Shown: in pieces, positions 34,688 to 43,466 of the stretch | Layout: each line of letters starts with the position of its first letter | Position numbering within the stretch: the stretch's first letter is position 1 | Assembly (NCBI RefSeq): GCF_900119825.1 | Contig: NZ_FPKR01000006.1 | Span: 186,001 to 250,000 of the forward strand | Length of the DNA: 64,000 nucleotides | From: Chitinimonas taiwanensis DSM 18899 | GTDB lineage: Bacteria; Pseudomonadota; Gammaproteobacteria; Burkholderiales; Chitinimonadaceae | Direction of reading: 5' to 3' | Made by a program: the position numbers and the translations under genes | The notes under the pieces: model-generated | Told to the model about the DNA's origin: nothing | The model's database searches: none | Seen by the model: the letters and a program-made list of their open reading frames with translations, nothing else

Positions 34688-35779
34688 ATGAGCCTCAAGT
34701 GCGGCATCGTCGGCCTACCCAATGTCGGCAAATCCACCCTGTTCAATGCCCTGACCAAGGCCGGCATCGAAGCTGCCAACTATCCCTTCTGCACGATCGA
34801 ACCGAATGTCGGCGTGGTGGAAGTGCCTGATCCGCGCCTGGCCCAGCTGGCTGCCATCATCAATCCGCAGAAGATCGTGCCGGCCATCGTCGAATTCGTC
34901 GATATCGCTGGCCTCGTTGCCGGTGCCTCCAAGGGTGAGGGCCTGGGCAACCAGTTCCTGGCTAATATCCGCGAAACCGACGCCATCGTGAACGTGGTGC
35001 GTTGCTTCAACGATGACAACATCGTCCACGTGGCCGGCAAGGTCGATCCAATCGACGACATCATCGTGATCGGCACCGAGCTCGCGCTCGCCGACCTAAC
35101 CACGGTTGAGAAGGCGATCCAGCGTGACGGCAAGAAGGCCAAGAGCGGCGACAAGGATGCGATTGCCCTGCTCAAGGTGCTCGACAAGCTGGCGCCGCAC
35201 CTCAACGAAGGCAAGCCCGCCCGCTCCGCCGGCCTGAGCGACGATGAGAAGCTGCTGGTCAAGTCGCTGTGCCTGCTCACCATCAAGCCGGCCATGTATG
35301 TGGCCAATGTGGCCGAGGACGGCTTCGAGAACAATCCGCTGCTCGACAAGGTGAAGGCGCATGCGGCGGCCGAAGGCGCACCAGTGGTGGCCGTTTGTGC
35401 CGCCATCGAATCGGAAATCGCCGAGCTGGATGATGCCGACAAGGCCGAGTTCCTGGCCGAGCTCGGTCAGGCCGAGCCGGGCCTGAACCGCCTGATCCGC
35501 GCCGCCTTCCAGCTGCTCGGCCTGCAGACCTATTTCACCGCCGGGGTGAAGGAAGTGCGCGCCTGGACCATCCATATCGGCGACACCGCCCCGCAGGCGG
35601 CCGGGGTGATCCACACCGACTTCGAGCGCGGCTTCATCCGCGCCCAGACGATTTCCTTCGATGACTTCATCCAGTACAAGGGTGAGCAGGGTGCGAAGGA
35701 AGCCGGCAAGATGCGCGCCGAAGGCAAGGAATACGTGGTCAAGGATGGTGACGTGCTGAACTTCCTGTTCAACGTCTGA
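34688..35779 (+). CDS. ychF: Redox-regulated Obg-like ATPase YchF
   Basis: 363 aa, the normal length. G1 [17 protein letters not shown] at 8-24, switch region [19 protein letters not shown]3 [20 protein letters not shown] near 73-92, a helical insertion at about 130-200, and a C-terminal TGS domain that starts near [16 protein letters not shown] (about 280-295) with ARAEGKEY-type features near the end. YchF hydrolyses ATP in preference to GTP and interacts with ribosomes. It follows pth and precedes yggX by 63 bp. All G motifs are intact. Confidence 0.97.
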   Translation: MSLKCGIVGLPNVGKSTLFNALTKAGIEAANYPFCTIEPNVGVVEVPDPRLAQLAAIINPQKIVPAIVEFVDIAGLVAGASKGEGLGNQFLANIRETDAIVNVVRCFNDDNIVHVAGKVDPIDDIIVIGTELALADLTTVEKAIQRDGKKAKSGDKDAIALLKVLDKLAPHLNEGKPARSAGLSDDEKLLVKSLCLLTIKPAMYVANVAEDGFENNPLLDKVKAHAAAEGAPVVAVCAAIESEIAELDDADKAEFLAELGQAEPGLNRLIRAAFQLLGLQTYFTAGVKEVRAWTIHIGDTAPQAAGVIHTDFERGFIRAQTISFDDFIQYKGEQGAKEAGKMRAEGKEYVVKDGDVLNFLFNV

Positions 35780-35792
35780 TTCATGCGGGCGG

Positions 35793-35826
35793 CTGTCATA
35801 CGGTCGTCATGCTGTTTTGCTAGTCT
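35793..35826 (+). promoter_or_regulatory. Possible Pho box and -10 ahead of yggX
   Basis: CTGTCAT (35793-35799) is repeated as TCGTCAT (35804-35810) exactly 11 bp later, the period of a PhoB box, with two mismatches in the second copy. Ten bp further is TAGTCT (35821-35826) preceded by TGC. In this layout the Pho box would replace the -35. The start site would then fall almost on the ribosome site, which weakens the case. Confidence 0.35.
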
Positions 35827-35842
35827 CGAAAGGAATACCACC

Positions 35843-36115
35843 ATGGCAAGAATGGTTAACTGCATCAAGCTCGGCCGCGAAGCCGAAGGCCTGGATTTCC
35901 CGCCCCTGCCGGGCGAGCTGGGCAAGAAGCTGTTCGACAGCGTGTCCAAGGAAGCTTGGGCCGCCTGGGTTAAGCACCAGACCATGCTGATCAACGAGAA
36001 CCGCCTGAATCTCGCCGACAGCCGCGCGCGTCAGTATCTGTCGCAGCAGCTGCAGAATTACTTCTTCGGCGCGGGTGCCGATATGCCGCAAGGCTACGTC
36101 CCGCCGCAGCAGTAA
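35843..36115 (+). CDS. yggX: Fe(2+)-trafficking/oxidative damage protection protein
   Basis: 90 aa, the exact family length, from the ATG at 35843 with an AAAGGA site. [27 protein letters not shown] with its conserved Cys7, then [28 protein letters not shown], are the two YggX blocks. In enteric bacteria YggX protects iron-sulfur clusters and limits Fenton damage. In many genomes it lies by mutY; here the neighbours are ychF and ppk1. A terminator follows at 36132, so it is probably monocistronic. Confidence 0.95.
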   Translation: MARMVNCIKLGREAEGLDFPPLPGELGKKLFDSVSKEAWAAWVKHQTMLINENRLNLADSRARQYLSQQLQNYFFGAGADMPQGYVPPQQ

Positions 36116-36131
36116 GCCTGCCGTCAGCCCC

Positions 36132-36160
36132 AATGGCCGCCTTGTGCGGCCATTTATTTT
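36132..36160 (+). terminator. Rho-independent terminator after yggX
   Basis: AATGGCCGC (36132-36140) pairs with GCGGCCATT (36146-36154) around CTTGT, then TATTTT. Confidence 0.82.
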
Positions 36161-36177
36161 GCCTGCGCGACTGACGT

Positions 36178-36183
36178 TATACT
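36178..36183 (+). promoter_or_regulatory. -10 hexamer of the ppk1 promoter
   Basis: TATACT, 32 bp before the ppk1 ATG and just after the yggX terminator. Upstream only weak -35 candidates are present. Confidence 0.4.
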
Positions 36184-36215
36184 CAAGGCTCAAACCCGCA
36201 TTGCGACACGTTTCC

Positions 36216-38303
36216 ATGACCCAAGCCCACCACGCCGACACCAGCACCGAACTATTCCTGAATCGCGAGCTCGGCCTGCTCGAATTCAACCGCCGCGTGC
36301 TGGCCCAGGCGGAAGACCCGCGCAATCCGCTGCTTGAACGCCTGAAGTTCCTCTGCATCGTGTCCTCGAATATGGATGAGTTCTTCGAGGTGCGCGTGGC
36401 CTGGGTGAAGGAAAACATCCGCATGCACTCGACCCGCCCGGCGCCCGATGGCCTGTCGCCCGAGGCGGCTTTCCAGCGTATTTCGGAAGAAGCGCATGCG
36501 CTGGTCGAGCGCCAGTACAAGATCCTGCGTGAAAACCTGCTGCCCGCACTGGCCGAAGAAAGCATCGTCTTCCTGCGCCGCACCAGCTGGAACGATGCCC
36601 AGCGCGCCTGGGTACGCGACTACTTCGAGCGCGAGCTGGCACCGGTGCTGACACCGATCGGCCTCGACCCGGCCCACCCCTTCCCGCGCCTCTTGAACAA
36701 GAGCCTGAACTTCGCGGTCGAGTTAGATGGCCGCGATGCCTTCGGGCGCTCGTCCGGCATTGCCATCGTGCAGGCGCCGCGCATCTTTCCGCGCTTCATC
36801 AAGCTGCCCAGCGACGTTTCCGGCGCCGAGCATGGCTTCGTCTTCCTGTCCTCGGTACTGCATGCGCATGTCGATCAGCTCTTTCCCGGCATGGAGATCA
36901 AGGGCTGCTACCAGTTCCGCGTCACGCGCGACTCCGACCTGAATGTGGACGAGGAGGATGTGAAGGATCTGCGCGCCGCCCTGCAGGGCGAGCTGACCCA
37001 GCGCCAGTACGGCGACGGCGTGCGCCTCGAGGTGGCCGATAACTGCCCGCACCATATTTCCGACTACCTGAGCGAGCAGTTCGGCCTGCTGCGCGAAGAC
37101 ATCTACCGCGTGGATGGCCCGGTGAACCTGGTGCGCCTGATGCAGGTGCCCGACCAGGTCGACCGCGCCGACCTGAAATTCCAGCCCTTCATGCCCGGCG
37201 TGCCGAAGGAGCTGCGCAAACAGCCCGATATGTTTGCCGCCATCCGCCATGGCGACATCCTGCTGCACCACCCCTTCCAGAGCTTCACCCCGGTGATCGA
37301 CCTCTTGCAGCAGGCTGCGCGCGACCCGGCCGTGGTGGCGATTAAGATGACCGTCTACCGCACCAGCAAGGATTCGGCGCTGATGGAGGCGCTGATCGAG
37401 GCGGCCGAAGCGGGCAAGGAAGTGACTGCCGTGGTGGAGCTGATGGCGCGCTTCGATGAGGAGGCGAATATCAACTGGGCCGCCAAGCTCGAACGGGTGG
37501 GCGCCCATGTCGTGTATGGCGTGTACGGCTACAAGACCCATGCCAAGATGTTGCTGATTGTGCGCCGCGAGGAAGGTCGCCTGCGTCGCTATGCCCACCT
37601 GGGCACCGGCAACTATCACCAACGCACTGCCAAGCTCTACACCGACTTCGGTCTGATGACCTGTAACGAGGACAAGTGCGCCGACGTTAACGATGTGTTC
37701 ATCCAGCTGACCGGCATGGGCAATCCAGGCAAGCTGAAAGCGCTGTGGCAGTCGCCGTTCACCATGCACTCCTCGATGATTGCCGCCATCGACCGCGAGG
37801 CGAATATCGCCCGGGCCGGCCGGCGCGCCGTGATCATTGCCAAGATGAACTCGCTGCTCGAGCCCGCGCTGATCGAGGCCCTGTATGCGGCCAGCCAGGC
37901 CGGCGTGACCATCCATCTGATCGTGCGCGGGGTATGCACACTGCGCCCAGGCGTGAAGGGGCTGTCCGAGAACATCAAGGTGCGCTCGATCGTCGGGCGC
38001 TTCCTCGAACACACGCGCGTGTTCTACTTCTTCAATGACGGCGCTGAAGACCTCTATCTCGGTTCGGCCGACTGGATGGGGCGCAACTTCTTCCGCCGCG
38101 TGGAAGTGGCTTTCCCGATCTACGACAACAAGAGCAAGCGTCGCATCATCCGCGAGGGCCTGCGCCCCTACCTGGTCGACAATGCCCAGGCCTGGGAGAT
38201 GCAGCCGGACGGCCGCTACCGCAAGAAGGCGGCGCGCGGCGGCATTCTGCGCAGCGCGCAAGGCATGTTGCTGAGCGAGCTGGCGGCCAAGGCCAGGGAT
38301 TGA
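36216..38303 (+). CDS. ppk1: Polyphosphate kinase 1
   Basis: 695 aa from the ATG at 36216; an upstream in-frame extension overlaps yggX and its terminator and is not coding in this frame. N-terminal domain with LFLNRELGLLEFNRRVLAQA, head domain, and two catalytic PLD-like domains. Catalytic histidines are recognisable in YGYKTHAKMLLIVRREEG (about residue 437) and GRFLEHTRVFYFFNDG (about 595). It makes inorganic polyphosphate reversibly from ATP at the inner membrane. ppx is not adjacent; a sixA-type phosphatase follows 50 bp after a terminator. Confidence 0.97.
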   Translation: MTQAHHADTSTELFLNRELGLLEFNRRVLAQAEDPRNPLLERLKFLCIVSSNMDEFFEVRVAWVKENIRMHSTRPAPDGLSPEAAFQRISEEAHALVERQYKILRENLLPALAEESIVFLRRTSWNDAQRAWVRDYFERELAPVLTPIGLDPAHPFPRLLNKSLNFAVELDGRDAFGRSSGIAIVQAPRIFPRFIKLPSDVSGAEHGFVFLSSVLHAHVDQLFPGMEIKGCYQFRVTRDSDLNVDEEDVKDLRAALQGELTQRQYGDGVRLEVADNCPHHISDYLSEQFGLLREDIYRVDGPVNLVRLMQVPDQVDRADLKFQPFMPGVPKELRKQPDMFAAIRHGDILLHHPFQSFTPVIDLLQQAARDPAVVAIKMTVYRTSKDSALMEALIEAAEAGKEVTAVVELMARFDEEANINWAAKLERVGAHVVYGVYGYKTHAKMLLIVRREEGRLRRYAHLGTGNYHQRTAKLYTDFGLMTCNEDKCADVNDVFIQLTGMGNPGKLKALWQSPFTMHSSMIAAIDREANIARAGRRAVIIAKMNSLLEPALIEALYAASQAGVTIHLIVRGVCTLRPGVKGLSENIKVRSIVGRFLEHTRVFYFFNDGAEDLYLGSADWMGRNFFRRVEVAFPIYDNKSKRRIIREGLRPYLVDNAQAWEMQPDGRYRKKAARGGILRSAQGMLLSELAAKARD

Positions 38304-38311
38304 GTTTTCAC

Positions 38312-38333
38312 AGGGCGCTGCGGCGCCCTTTTT
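38312..38333 (+). terminator. Rho-independent terminator after ppk1
   Basis: AGGGCGC (38312-38318) pairs with GCGCCCT (38323-38329) around TGCG, with five T residues. Confidence 0.8.
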
Positions 38334-38353
38334 GATGGTGGGAGCAAGCGGCG

Positions 38354-38812
38354 ATGAAAATGAATCTGATCCTGTGGCGCCACGCCGAGGCCGAGGCGCA
38401 GACCGACGATATGGCGCGCTGGCTGACCAGCCGCGGTCAAAAGCAGGCCGCACGCATGGCCAACTGGCTGGCCGAAAGGCTGCCCACCGAGGCGCGCATC
38501 ATCGCCAGCCAGGCGGTGCGTGCGCGCCAGACGGCCGCAGCGCTCAACCCCAACCATCTGGTCGATGCGCGCCTGAACCCAGGTGCCAGCGTGGCCGACT
38601 ACCTGGCGGTGGCGCAGTGGCCAGATGCGGGCGGCACCGTGGTCCTGGTCGGCCACCAGCCGAGCTTGGGCAAGCTGGCGGCCAGCCTGCTGGCCGGCTT
38701 CGAGGCGGAATGGAGCGTGAAGAAGGGGGGCATCTGGTGGCTGCAGTACCGACTGCGCGATGGCGCGAGCCAGACCGTGCTGAAGACCATTCTGACGCCC
38801 GAGCAGGTGTAG
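38354..38812 (+). CDS. sixA: Phosphohistidine phosphatase SixA-like
   Basis: 152 aa histidine-phosphatase (branch 2, RHG-type) protein. The catalytic Arg9-His10 are in LILWRHAEAEA, the second Arg/His pair is in VRARQTAAAL and VLVGHQPSLGKL near 98-109. In E. coli SixA removes phosphate from the histidine of ArcB and of the PTS-Ntr protein NPr. That is notable because ptsN and hprK are 28 kb away in the same window. It is 50 bp downstream of ppk1 with a terminator between and a GGGAG site before the ATG. Confidence 0.88.
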   Translation: MKMNLILWRHAEAEAQTDDMARWLTSRGQKQAARMANWLAERLPTEARIIASQAVRARQTAAALNPNHLVDARLNPGASVADYLAVAQWPDAGGTVVLVGHQPSLGKLAASLLAGFEAEWSVKKGGIWWLQYRLRDGASQTVLKTILTPEQV

Positions 38813-38819
38813 ACGAAAA

Positions 38820-38845
38820 AAAGCCAGCCCCATGAGGCTGGCTTT
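38820..38845. terminator. Bidirectional terminator between sixA and the heme cluster
   Basis: AAAGCCAGCC (38820-38829) pairs with GGCTGGCTTT (38836-38845), loop CCATGA. A-runs lie on the sixA side, so it serves both converging units. Confidence 0.82.
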
Positions 38846-38866
38846 GCATGGCGGCAGGCGGACCAG

Positions 38867-39310
38867 TCAGCCCATGCCGATACCGCGCGCCATCAGGCTT
38901 GCCAACAAGGGGATGCACAGCAGCAGCAACAGCTGTACACGGACCAGCATGATCACGCGCCGGTACTCGGCCGGCATCAGTACGCCACTATGTTGAGCAG
39001 CGCGACGCCAGGCCATGTAGCGCAGGGTCGGGTAGATGGATAACAGGCCGAGCAGTACGAAGACCGTCAGCTTGGCGTGGAAGAGCGGATTGCTCAGATA
39101 AAAGGCCGTACCCTTTTCGCTATACAGGCGGGCCAGACCGCTGCCCAGCTGCACGATGGCGCTCAGCCCATACAGTGCATCGATACGCGCGAGGGTGCGT
39201 GCACGCGGCGCATCGAGCTCGGGCTTGAGCAGCAGATGCTCGGCCACCAAGCAGGCCATCAAGACCATGGCGCCCAGATAATGCAGCGCAGCCAGCAGGG
39301 CGGCACTCAT
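38867..39310 (-). CDS. DUF2214-like four-helix membrane protein
   Basis: 147 aa with four hydrophobic helices (about 4-24, 45-66, 80-98, 122-142). An early His in AALHYLGAMVLM, an ALYGLSAIVQLGSGLARL block and FHAKLTVFVLLGLLSIYPTLRYMAWRR recall DUF2214/CopD-like putative membrane proteins, some of which may bind heme. The start overlaps the hemY stop by 4 nt, so it is the last gene of the heme operon and a role tied to heme is a reasonable inference. No function is known. Confidence 0.8.
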   Translation of the reverse strand: MSAALLAALHYLGAMVLMACLVAEHLLLKPELDAPRARTLARIDALYGLSAIVQLGSGLARLYSEKGTAFYLSNPLFHAKLTVFVLLGLLSIYPTLRYMAWRRAAQHSGVLMPAEYRRVIMLVRVQLLLLLCIPLLASLMARGIGMG

Positions 39311-40521
39311 GGGCGCTTCTCCAGCAGATCGAGCGCCAAGCCCAGGCTGGCACGGTAATGCTCATTGGCCTCCTGCGGCTCATCCAGCTGTTCAAGCAGC
39401 TGGCCGAGCTCGGCATGGGCAACCGGCGTGGCCGCCAGCGCCACGCTGGCTTCCAGATAGGTGCGTGCCTTGCCCCAGAGCGCCGCATCGCGGCATAAGC
39501 GCCCCAGCGCCAGCAGCAGGTAGTGATCGTTCGGATGATGGCGCAGCCAGTCCTCGGCACGCGCCAGACGCTTGACCGCATCGCCCTGCCCGCACAAGCG
39601 GCCCAGCTCGCCATAGACCTCGAGTGGCGCCACGTCCCAGTTGTGTTCCAGCGCCTCCACCAGCAACTGCTCGGCTCGCTCGCCCAGGCCCAGGCGGGCG
39701 AACTCGCGCGCGGCGGCGGCAGCCAGGCGCGGCTGGAAGCGTTCTTCCTTGCCCAGGCCATGCCACCAGCGCTCCAGCTCGCGTGCATCCATCGGCGCGA
39801 GCTTGAGCTGGGCCAGCCGTGCCTGGCCACGCACGCGGCTGGCCTGACTGGCTTCGATCGCCTCGCTCTTTTCCAGCATATCGGCCAGCTCGACCACGCG
39901 GGCCGGATGGTTCTCCTGCTGACGCAGCTTGAGTTCGAGCTTGAGCGCCGAGGTCAGCTTGGGTGAGATCGCATACACCTGCTGCAACACTTCCAGCGCC
40001 TCACGGCTACGGTATTGCTCGGCCAGCAGCTCGGCTTCCAGCATCAGCACCGCCAGCGAACGCGGCCCGCCCAGCTCGCGCGCCTGCTTCAGATAGGCGT
40101 CGCGGCGCTCGAAATCGCGGCAGTGGTGGCTGGCGCGCGCGGCCATCAAGGTATCGGTCAGCTTGAGCTCGGCATCGTCCTGCGAGGCCAGCGCCACGCG
40201 CAGGCTGCGCTCGGCACGCAGATGGCGGCCTTCGAACAGGGCCAAAAGCGCCTCACGGTGGTACTTGCCCGCATTGGCGGCGCGGCGGCTGGCTTGGTAG
40301 CGGCGCACATTGGCCGGCATGCTCAACACCCAGTCCAGCAGCTTGAGCAGGCCATAGCCGCCCAGTAGCAGCGCGGTAAAGATCAGCACAAAGGCGTTCA
40401 AGGACAGCTCGATGCGCCATTGGCGGAAGAACAGCAGCGCGTAACCGCTGTTCTCGCGCGCGAACAGCGCCAGCAACACGGCCAGTATCGACAGACCCAG
40501 CAACCAGAACAGCGACCTCAT
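39307..40521 (-). CDS. hemY: HemY-type membrane TPR protein of the heme cluster
   Basis: 404 aa. Two N-terminal membrane helices (about 3-20 and 40-62) are followed by the HemY_N signature around LLKLLDWVLSMPANVRRYQASRRA and then six or more TPR-like repeats to the C-terminus. This proteobacterial HemY is unrelated to the Bacillus protoporphyrinogen oxidase of the same name. It is linked to heme synthesis by gene order and may coordinate late steps at the membrane. It overlaps both neighbours by 4 nt (hemD/X upstream, membrane protein downstream). Confidence 0.92.
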   Translation of the reverse strand: MRSLFWLLGLSILAVLLALFARENSGYALLFFRQWRIELSLNAFVLIFTALLLGGYGLLKLLDWVLSMPANVRRYQASRRAANAGKYHREALLALFEGRHLRAERSLRVALASQDDAELKLTDTLMAARASHHCRDFERRDAYLKQARELGGPRSLAVLMLEAELLAEQYRSREALEVLQQVYAISPKLTSALKLELKLRQQENHPARVVELADMLEKSEAIEASQASRVRGQARLAQLKLAPMDARELERWWHGLGKEERFQPRLAAAAAREFARLGLGERAEQLLVEALEHNWDVAPLEVYGELGRLCGQGDAVKRLARAEDWLRHHPNDHYLLLALGRLCRDAALWGKARTYLEASVALAATPVAHAELGQLLEQLDEPQEANEHYRASLGLALDLLEKRP

Positions 40522-42392
40522 TTGCTGTCCTCCCGGCTGACCTTGCGGCGCGCATCACGCGCGGCATTCAGACTATCGACCAGGCTGGGCAGGGTTTGCG
40601 CCGGGCGGGCAGTCTGCGCCTCGGCCAAGGCGGTCAGCATGGCCTTTACCGGCTTGCTGCGGGTATCGAACTGCTCGCGCAGTACCACCTGGGCCACCGA
40701 CAGATCCTGCCGGAAGGTCACCTCATCACGCTGCAGCAGCGCCAGACGCGCATTCAGCAGGCGCAGTTTCAGATGCTCGCGCAGATAGAAGGCCTGCTCG
40801 GGTGCCAGCAGCACCGGATTCGGCTGGTCGATGCGGCGGATTTCCACCAGTGCGCCGAGCGCACGGCCGATCTCGCCCAACAGCCCGCTGCGCTGGGTTT
40901 CCGGCCGCGCGGCCGCATCGCGGGCGCGCCCGTCGACCACCAGGGGCAGCTTGTCGACCTGGGTAGCCAGGCTATCGAGGCGCGCCGACAGGCCCACGTA
41001 ATCAATCCAGGGCATGCTCTTCAAGACATCGATATCGCGCGCCACGGCGCGGCGCAGCGGCATCAGGCGCGGCTTGTCGTGGCCGGACAGGCGCTCGTCC
41101 AGGCGATAGAGCGCGGCCAGGGCGGCGCCCACATTACCGGTCAGCTGCAGCTGCTGGCTGGCCAGCGACAGGGTCAGCTCGGCATCAGCCAGCAGGGTTT
41201 CCTCATGCCCGCCGGCCACCGCGCCGTACAGGGCCAGCAGTTCAGACTGCTGGGCGCGCAGCGCTTCCACGCGCTGCTGGCTGGCCGCCAGCGCCACCTC
41301 CAGCTGGCGCAGCTGCTCGCCTTCGCGTTGGCCGCTGTTATTCAGGCGACTTTGCTGACCTTCCAGCGCAGCGAGGCGGGTTTGCAGCTCGCCGTGCAGC
41401 GCACGTGCCTGGAACTGGTAGACCAGGGCCGAGATGCCAACGGTGAGCAGCACCAGCACCAGGGTGCGACGCAGAAAGCCTAGCCAGGCGCGCTGCGGCC
41501 GGCTGATGCTGTGGTGTGTCGGGGCGGGCGTAGCGGCGGCCGTGTCCGCGGGCTGACGAAGAACCGCCGCGCTAGGCGCCGGGCTGGGTATGGGCGTAGC
41601 AACGGGCGTGCTGCCTGAAACGGCTTGACCAGCCGGGCTGGCCGAAAAATGGGCGCGCAGATCAGCCAACAGGCCTGCATCGCCAGCCGACAGCACATGC
41701 ACCTGCGCGACCGCATGGCGACGTACTGTCTCGGCGATGGCCGCATGGCTGGCGAAGAAACTCAGCCCGCGCAGCTGCTCGGCCAGCACGCTATCGGCCA
41801 AGCCGAACAGATTATTGACCGCTTCCGAGCTGGTCACGATCACACCGTCGCAGCCCTCGGCCAGCAGGGCCAGTACTTGCTCATGGTTCAGGCTGGGGCT
41901 CAGGCGTCGGTAGGCTTCCACCACCTCCACCGTCGCGCCACGTGCACGCAGCGTATCGGTCAGCAGTTCGCGTCCGCCATTGCCCCGGAACAGCACCACG
42001 CGCTTGCCGCTCAGCTGCTGCAGGGCCGGCTGTTGCAGCAGGCCCTCGCTATCGAACTGGTTGTCCGGGCTGATTACCTCGAGCATGCCCAGCGCCAGTG
42101 CGCGTTCGCGTGAAGCGGGGCCGACCACGGCCACCGCCAGCTCCACCGGCCACGGCTGCACCAGCTCGCCGATCACGTCCAGCGCGGTGGGGCTGACAAA
42201 CACAGCCAGGTCGAAATCGCCCAGCCTTTGCAGCACGGCCTGCAGCTCGTGTTGCTGCTCGGTGGGAGCGATGGCAATCATCGGCGCCAGCAGCGGTGTG
42301 GCACCGGCCTCGCGCAGCAGCTGGGCCAGATGGGCCGACTGGTTTTCCGGGCGGGTGATCAGGAAACGACGTGAAGCAAGCGGACGGGTCAT
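40518..42392 (-). CDS. hemDX: Fused uroporphyrinogen-III synthase and HemX domain protein
   Basis: 624 aa in one unbroken frame. Residues 1 to about 250 are uroporphyrinogen-III synthase (FLITRPENQSAHLAQLLREAG at the start; VFVSPTALDVIGEL near 65-78; GNGGRELLTDTLRARGATVEVVEAYRR near 137-163; IVTSSEAVNNLF near 187). A Pro/Ala linker of about 50 residues follows, then a transmembrane helix near residues 308-326 and a long HemX domain with coiled coil (LQTRLAALEGQQSRL) to the end. In enterics hemD and hemX are separate genes. The fusion tethers the cytosolic cyclase to the membrane. It lies 20 bp after hemC and overlaps hemY. Confidence 0.93.
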   Translation of the reverse strand: MTRPLASRRFLITRPENQSAHLAQLLREAGATPLLAPMIAIAPTEQQHELQAVLQRLGDFDLAVFVSPTALDVIGELVQPWPVELAVAVVGPASRERALALGMLEVISPDNQFDSEGLLQQPALQQLSGKRVVLFRGNGGRELLTDTLRARGATVEVVEAYRRLSPSLNHEQVLALLAEGCDGVIVTSSEAVNNLFGLADSVLAEQLRGLSFFASHAAIAETVRRHAVAQVHVLSAGDAGLLADLRAHFSASPAGQAVSGSTPVATPIPSPAPSAAVLRQPADTAAATPAPTHHSISRPQRAWLGFLRRTLVLVLLTVGISALVYQFQARALHGELQTRLAALEGQQSRLNNSGQREGEQLRQLEVALAASQQRVEALRAQQSELLALYGAVAGGHEETLLADAELTLSLASQQLQLTGNVGAALAALYRLDERLSGHDKPRLMPLRRAVARDIDVLKSMPWIDYVGLSARLDSLATQVDKLPLVVDGRARDAAARPETQRSGLLGEIGRALGALVEIRRIDQPNPVLLAPEQAFYLREHLKLRLLNARLALLQRDEVTFRQDLSVAQVVLREQFDTRSKPVKAMLTALAEAQTARPAQTLPSLVDSLNAARDARRKVSREDSK

Positions 42393-42412
42393 GGACGGGT
42401 CTCGACAGCGGT

Positions 42413-43342
42413 TTACACGGCAGGTTTGAGCAGGGCGCGCGCGCCTTCGGTCAGCATCAGGTCGGCCACCTGGCGCCCCAGGCCGGCCGCGGCAGCACGG
42501 CTGCCATTCGATTCGGCGCGCAGCATCTGGGCGCCATCGGGGCTGGAGACAAAGCCGCGCATGCGCAGGAAGTGCTCATCGACCACCTCGGCATAGGCGC
42601 CGAGCGGGGTTTCGCAGGAACCATCGAGGCGCAAGCTCATCGCGCGCTCGGCCGTCACGCAGTCGGCCGTCTCGGCATGGTTGAGCGGGGCGAGCAGGGT
42701 AGCCAGATCGCTACGATCGGCGCGGATCTCGATACCCAGCGCGCCCTGGCCCGGCGCGGGCAGGCTTTCCTCGGGGCTGAGCAGGGAGCGGATGCGCTCA
42801 CCGAGGCCCAGGCGCTTGAGGCCGGCGGCGGCCAGGATGATGGCGTGGTAATCACCGGCGTCGAGCTTGGCGAGGCGGGTTTGCACATTGCCGCGCAGCG
42901 GCTTGACCACCAGCGCGGGAAACTGGGCGCGGATCTGGGCCTCGCGGCGCAGGCTGGAAGTGCCGACCACGGCACCGGCGGGCAGCGCCGCCAGGTTCGC
43001 ATACGCATTGGATACGAAGGCATCACGCGGGTCTTCACGCTCGGTGATGGCGGCAATCGCAAAGCCCTCGGGCAGGCGCATCGGCACATCCTTCATCGAA
43101 TGCACGGCGATATCGGCGCGCCCTTCCTGCAAGGCGGTTTCCAGCTCCTTCACGAACAGGCCCTTGCCACCGATCTTGTTCAGCGTCACGTCCAGGATGC
43201 GGTCGCCCTGGGTGGTCATGCCGAGCAGTGCCACTTTCAGGCCGGGGTGCAGGGTTTCGAGACGGGCGGCGATATGGCGGGCTTGCCACAGAGCCAGCGC
43301 GGATTCACGCGTGGCGATGACGAGACGGTCGGGGATGGGCAC
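42413..43342 (-). CDS. hemC: Hydroxymethylbilane synthase (porphobilinogen deaminase)
   Basis: 309 aa from the GTG at 43342. Another GTG at 43387 would overlap a TAGAAT -10 hexamer (43378-43383), so the shorter start, which also matches family length, is preferred. Motifs: [22 protein letters not shown] near 6-27, [17 protein letters not shown] near 67-83, VHSMKDVP near 89, and the dipyrromethane cofactor Cys in [15 protein letters not shown] near 238-252. It joins four porphobilinogen units. It starts the cluster hemC-hemD/X-hemY-membrane protein. Confidence 0.95.
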   Translation of the reverse strand: MPIPDRLVIATRESALALWQARHIAARLETLHPGLKVALLGMTTQGDRILDVTLNKIGGKGLFVKELETALQEGRADIAVHSMKDVPMRLPEGFAIAAITEREDPRDAFVSNAYANLAALPAGAVVGTSSLRREAQIRAQFPALVVKPLRGNVQTRLAKLDAGDYHAIILAAAGLKRLGLGERIRSLLSPEESLPAPGQGALGIEIRADRSDLATLLAPLNHAETADCVTAERAMSLRLDGSCETPLGAYAEVVDEHFLRMRGFVSSPDGAQMLRAESNGSRAAAAGLGRQVADLMLTEGARALLKPAV

Positions 43343-43377
43343 GGCGGGGAATCTCGCTGGTTTTTGGTTTGCCGGAG

Positions 43378-43383
43378 ATTCTA
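43378..43383 (-). promoter_or_regulatory. -10 hexamer of the heme operon
   Basis: TAGAAT with an upstream TGC (extended -10) on the minus strand, 35 bp before the chosen hemC GTG. It would serve hemC-hemD/X-hemY. Confidence 0.45.
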
Positions 43384-43466
43384 GCACGCTGACTTTTGGC
43401 TGCCGGTCTGGCGGCGGGCGCTGAAAACCCTAAACTGAAGCGTCGCGCTTCCCAAGGCCCATTCCT

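Noticed and set aside
36723-38453. 576-codon minus-strand frame opposite ppk1
   Set aside because: Complete overlap with PPK1, whose catalytic histidines and domains are intact. No ribosome site or domain in the antisense frame.
43343-43387. Longer hemC start at 43387
   Set aside because: The GTG sits upstream of a TAGAAT -10 element, so a transcript from that promoter would not contain it. The shorter start fits family length.
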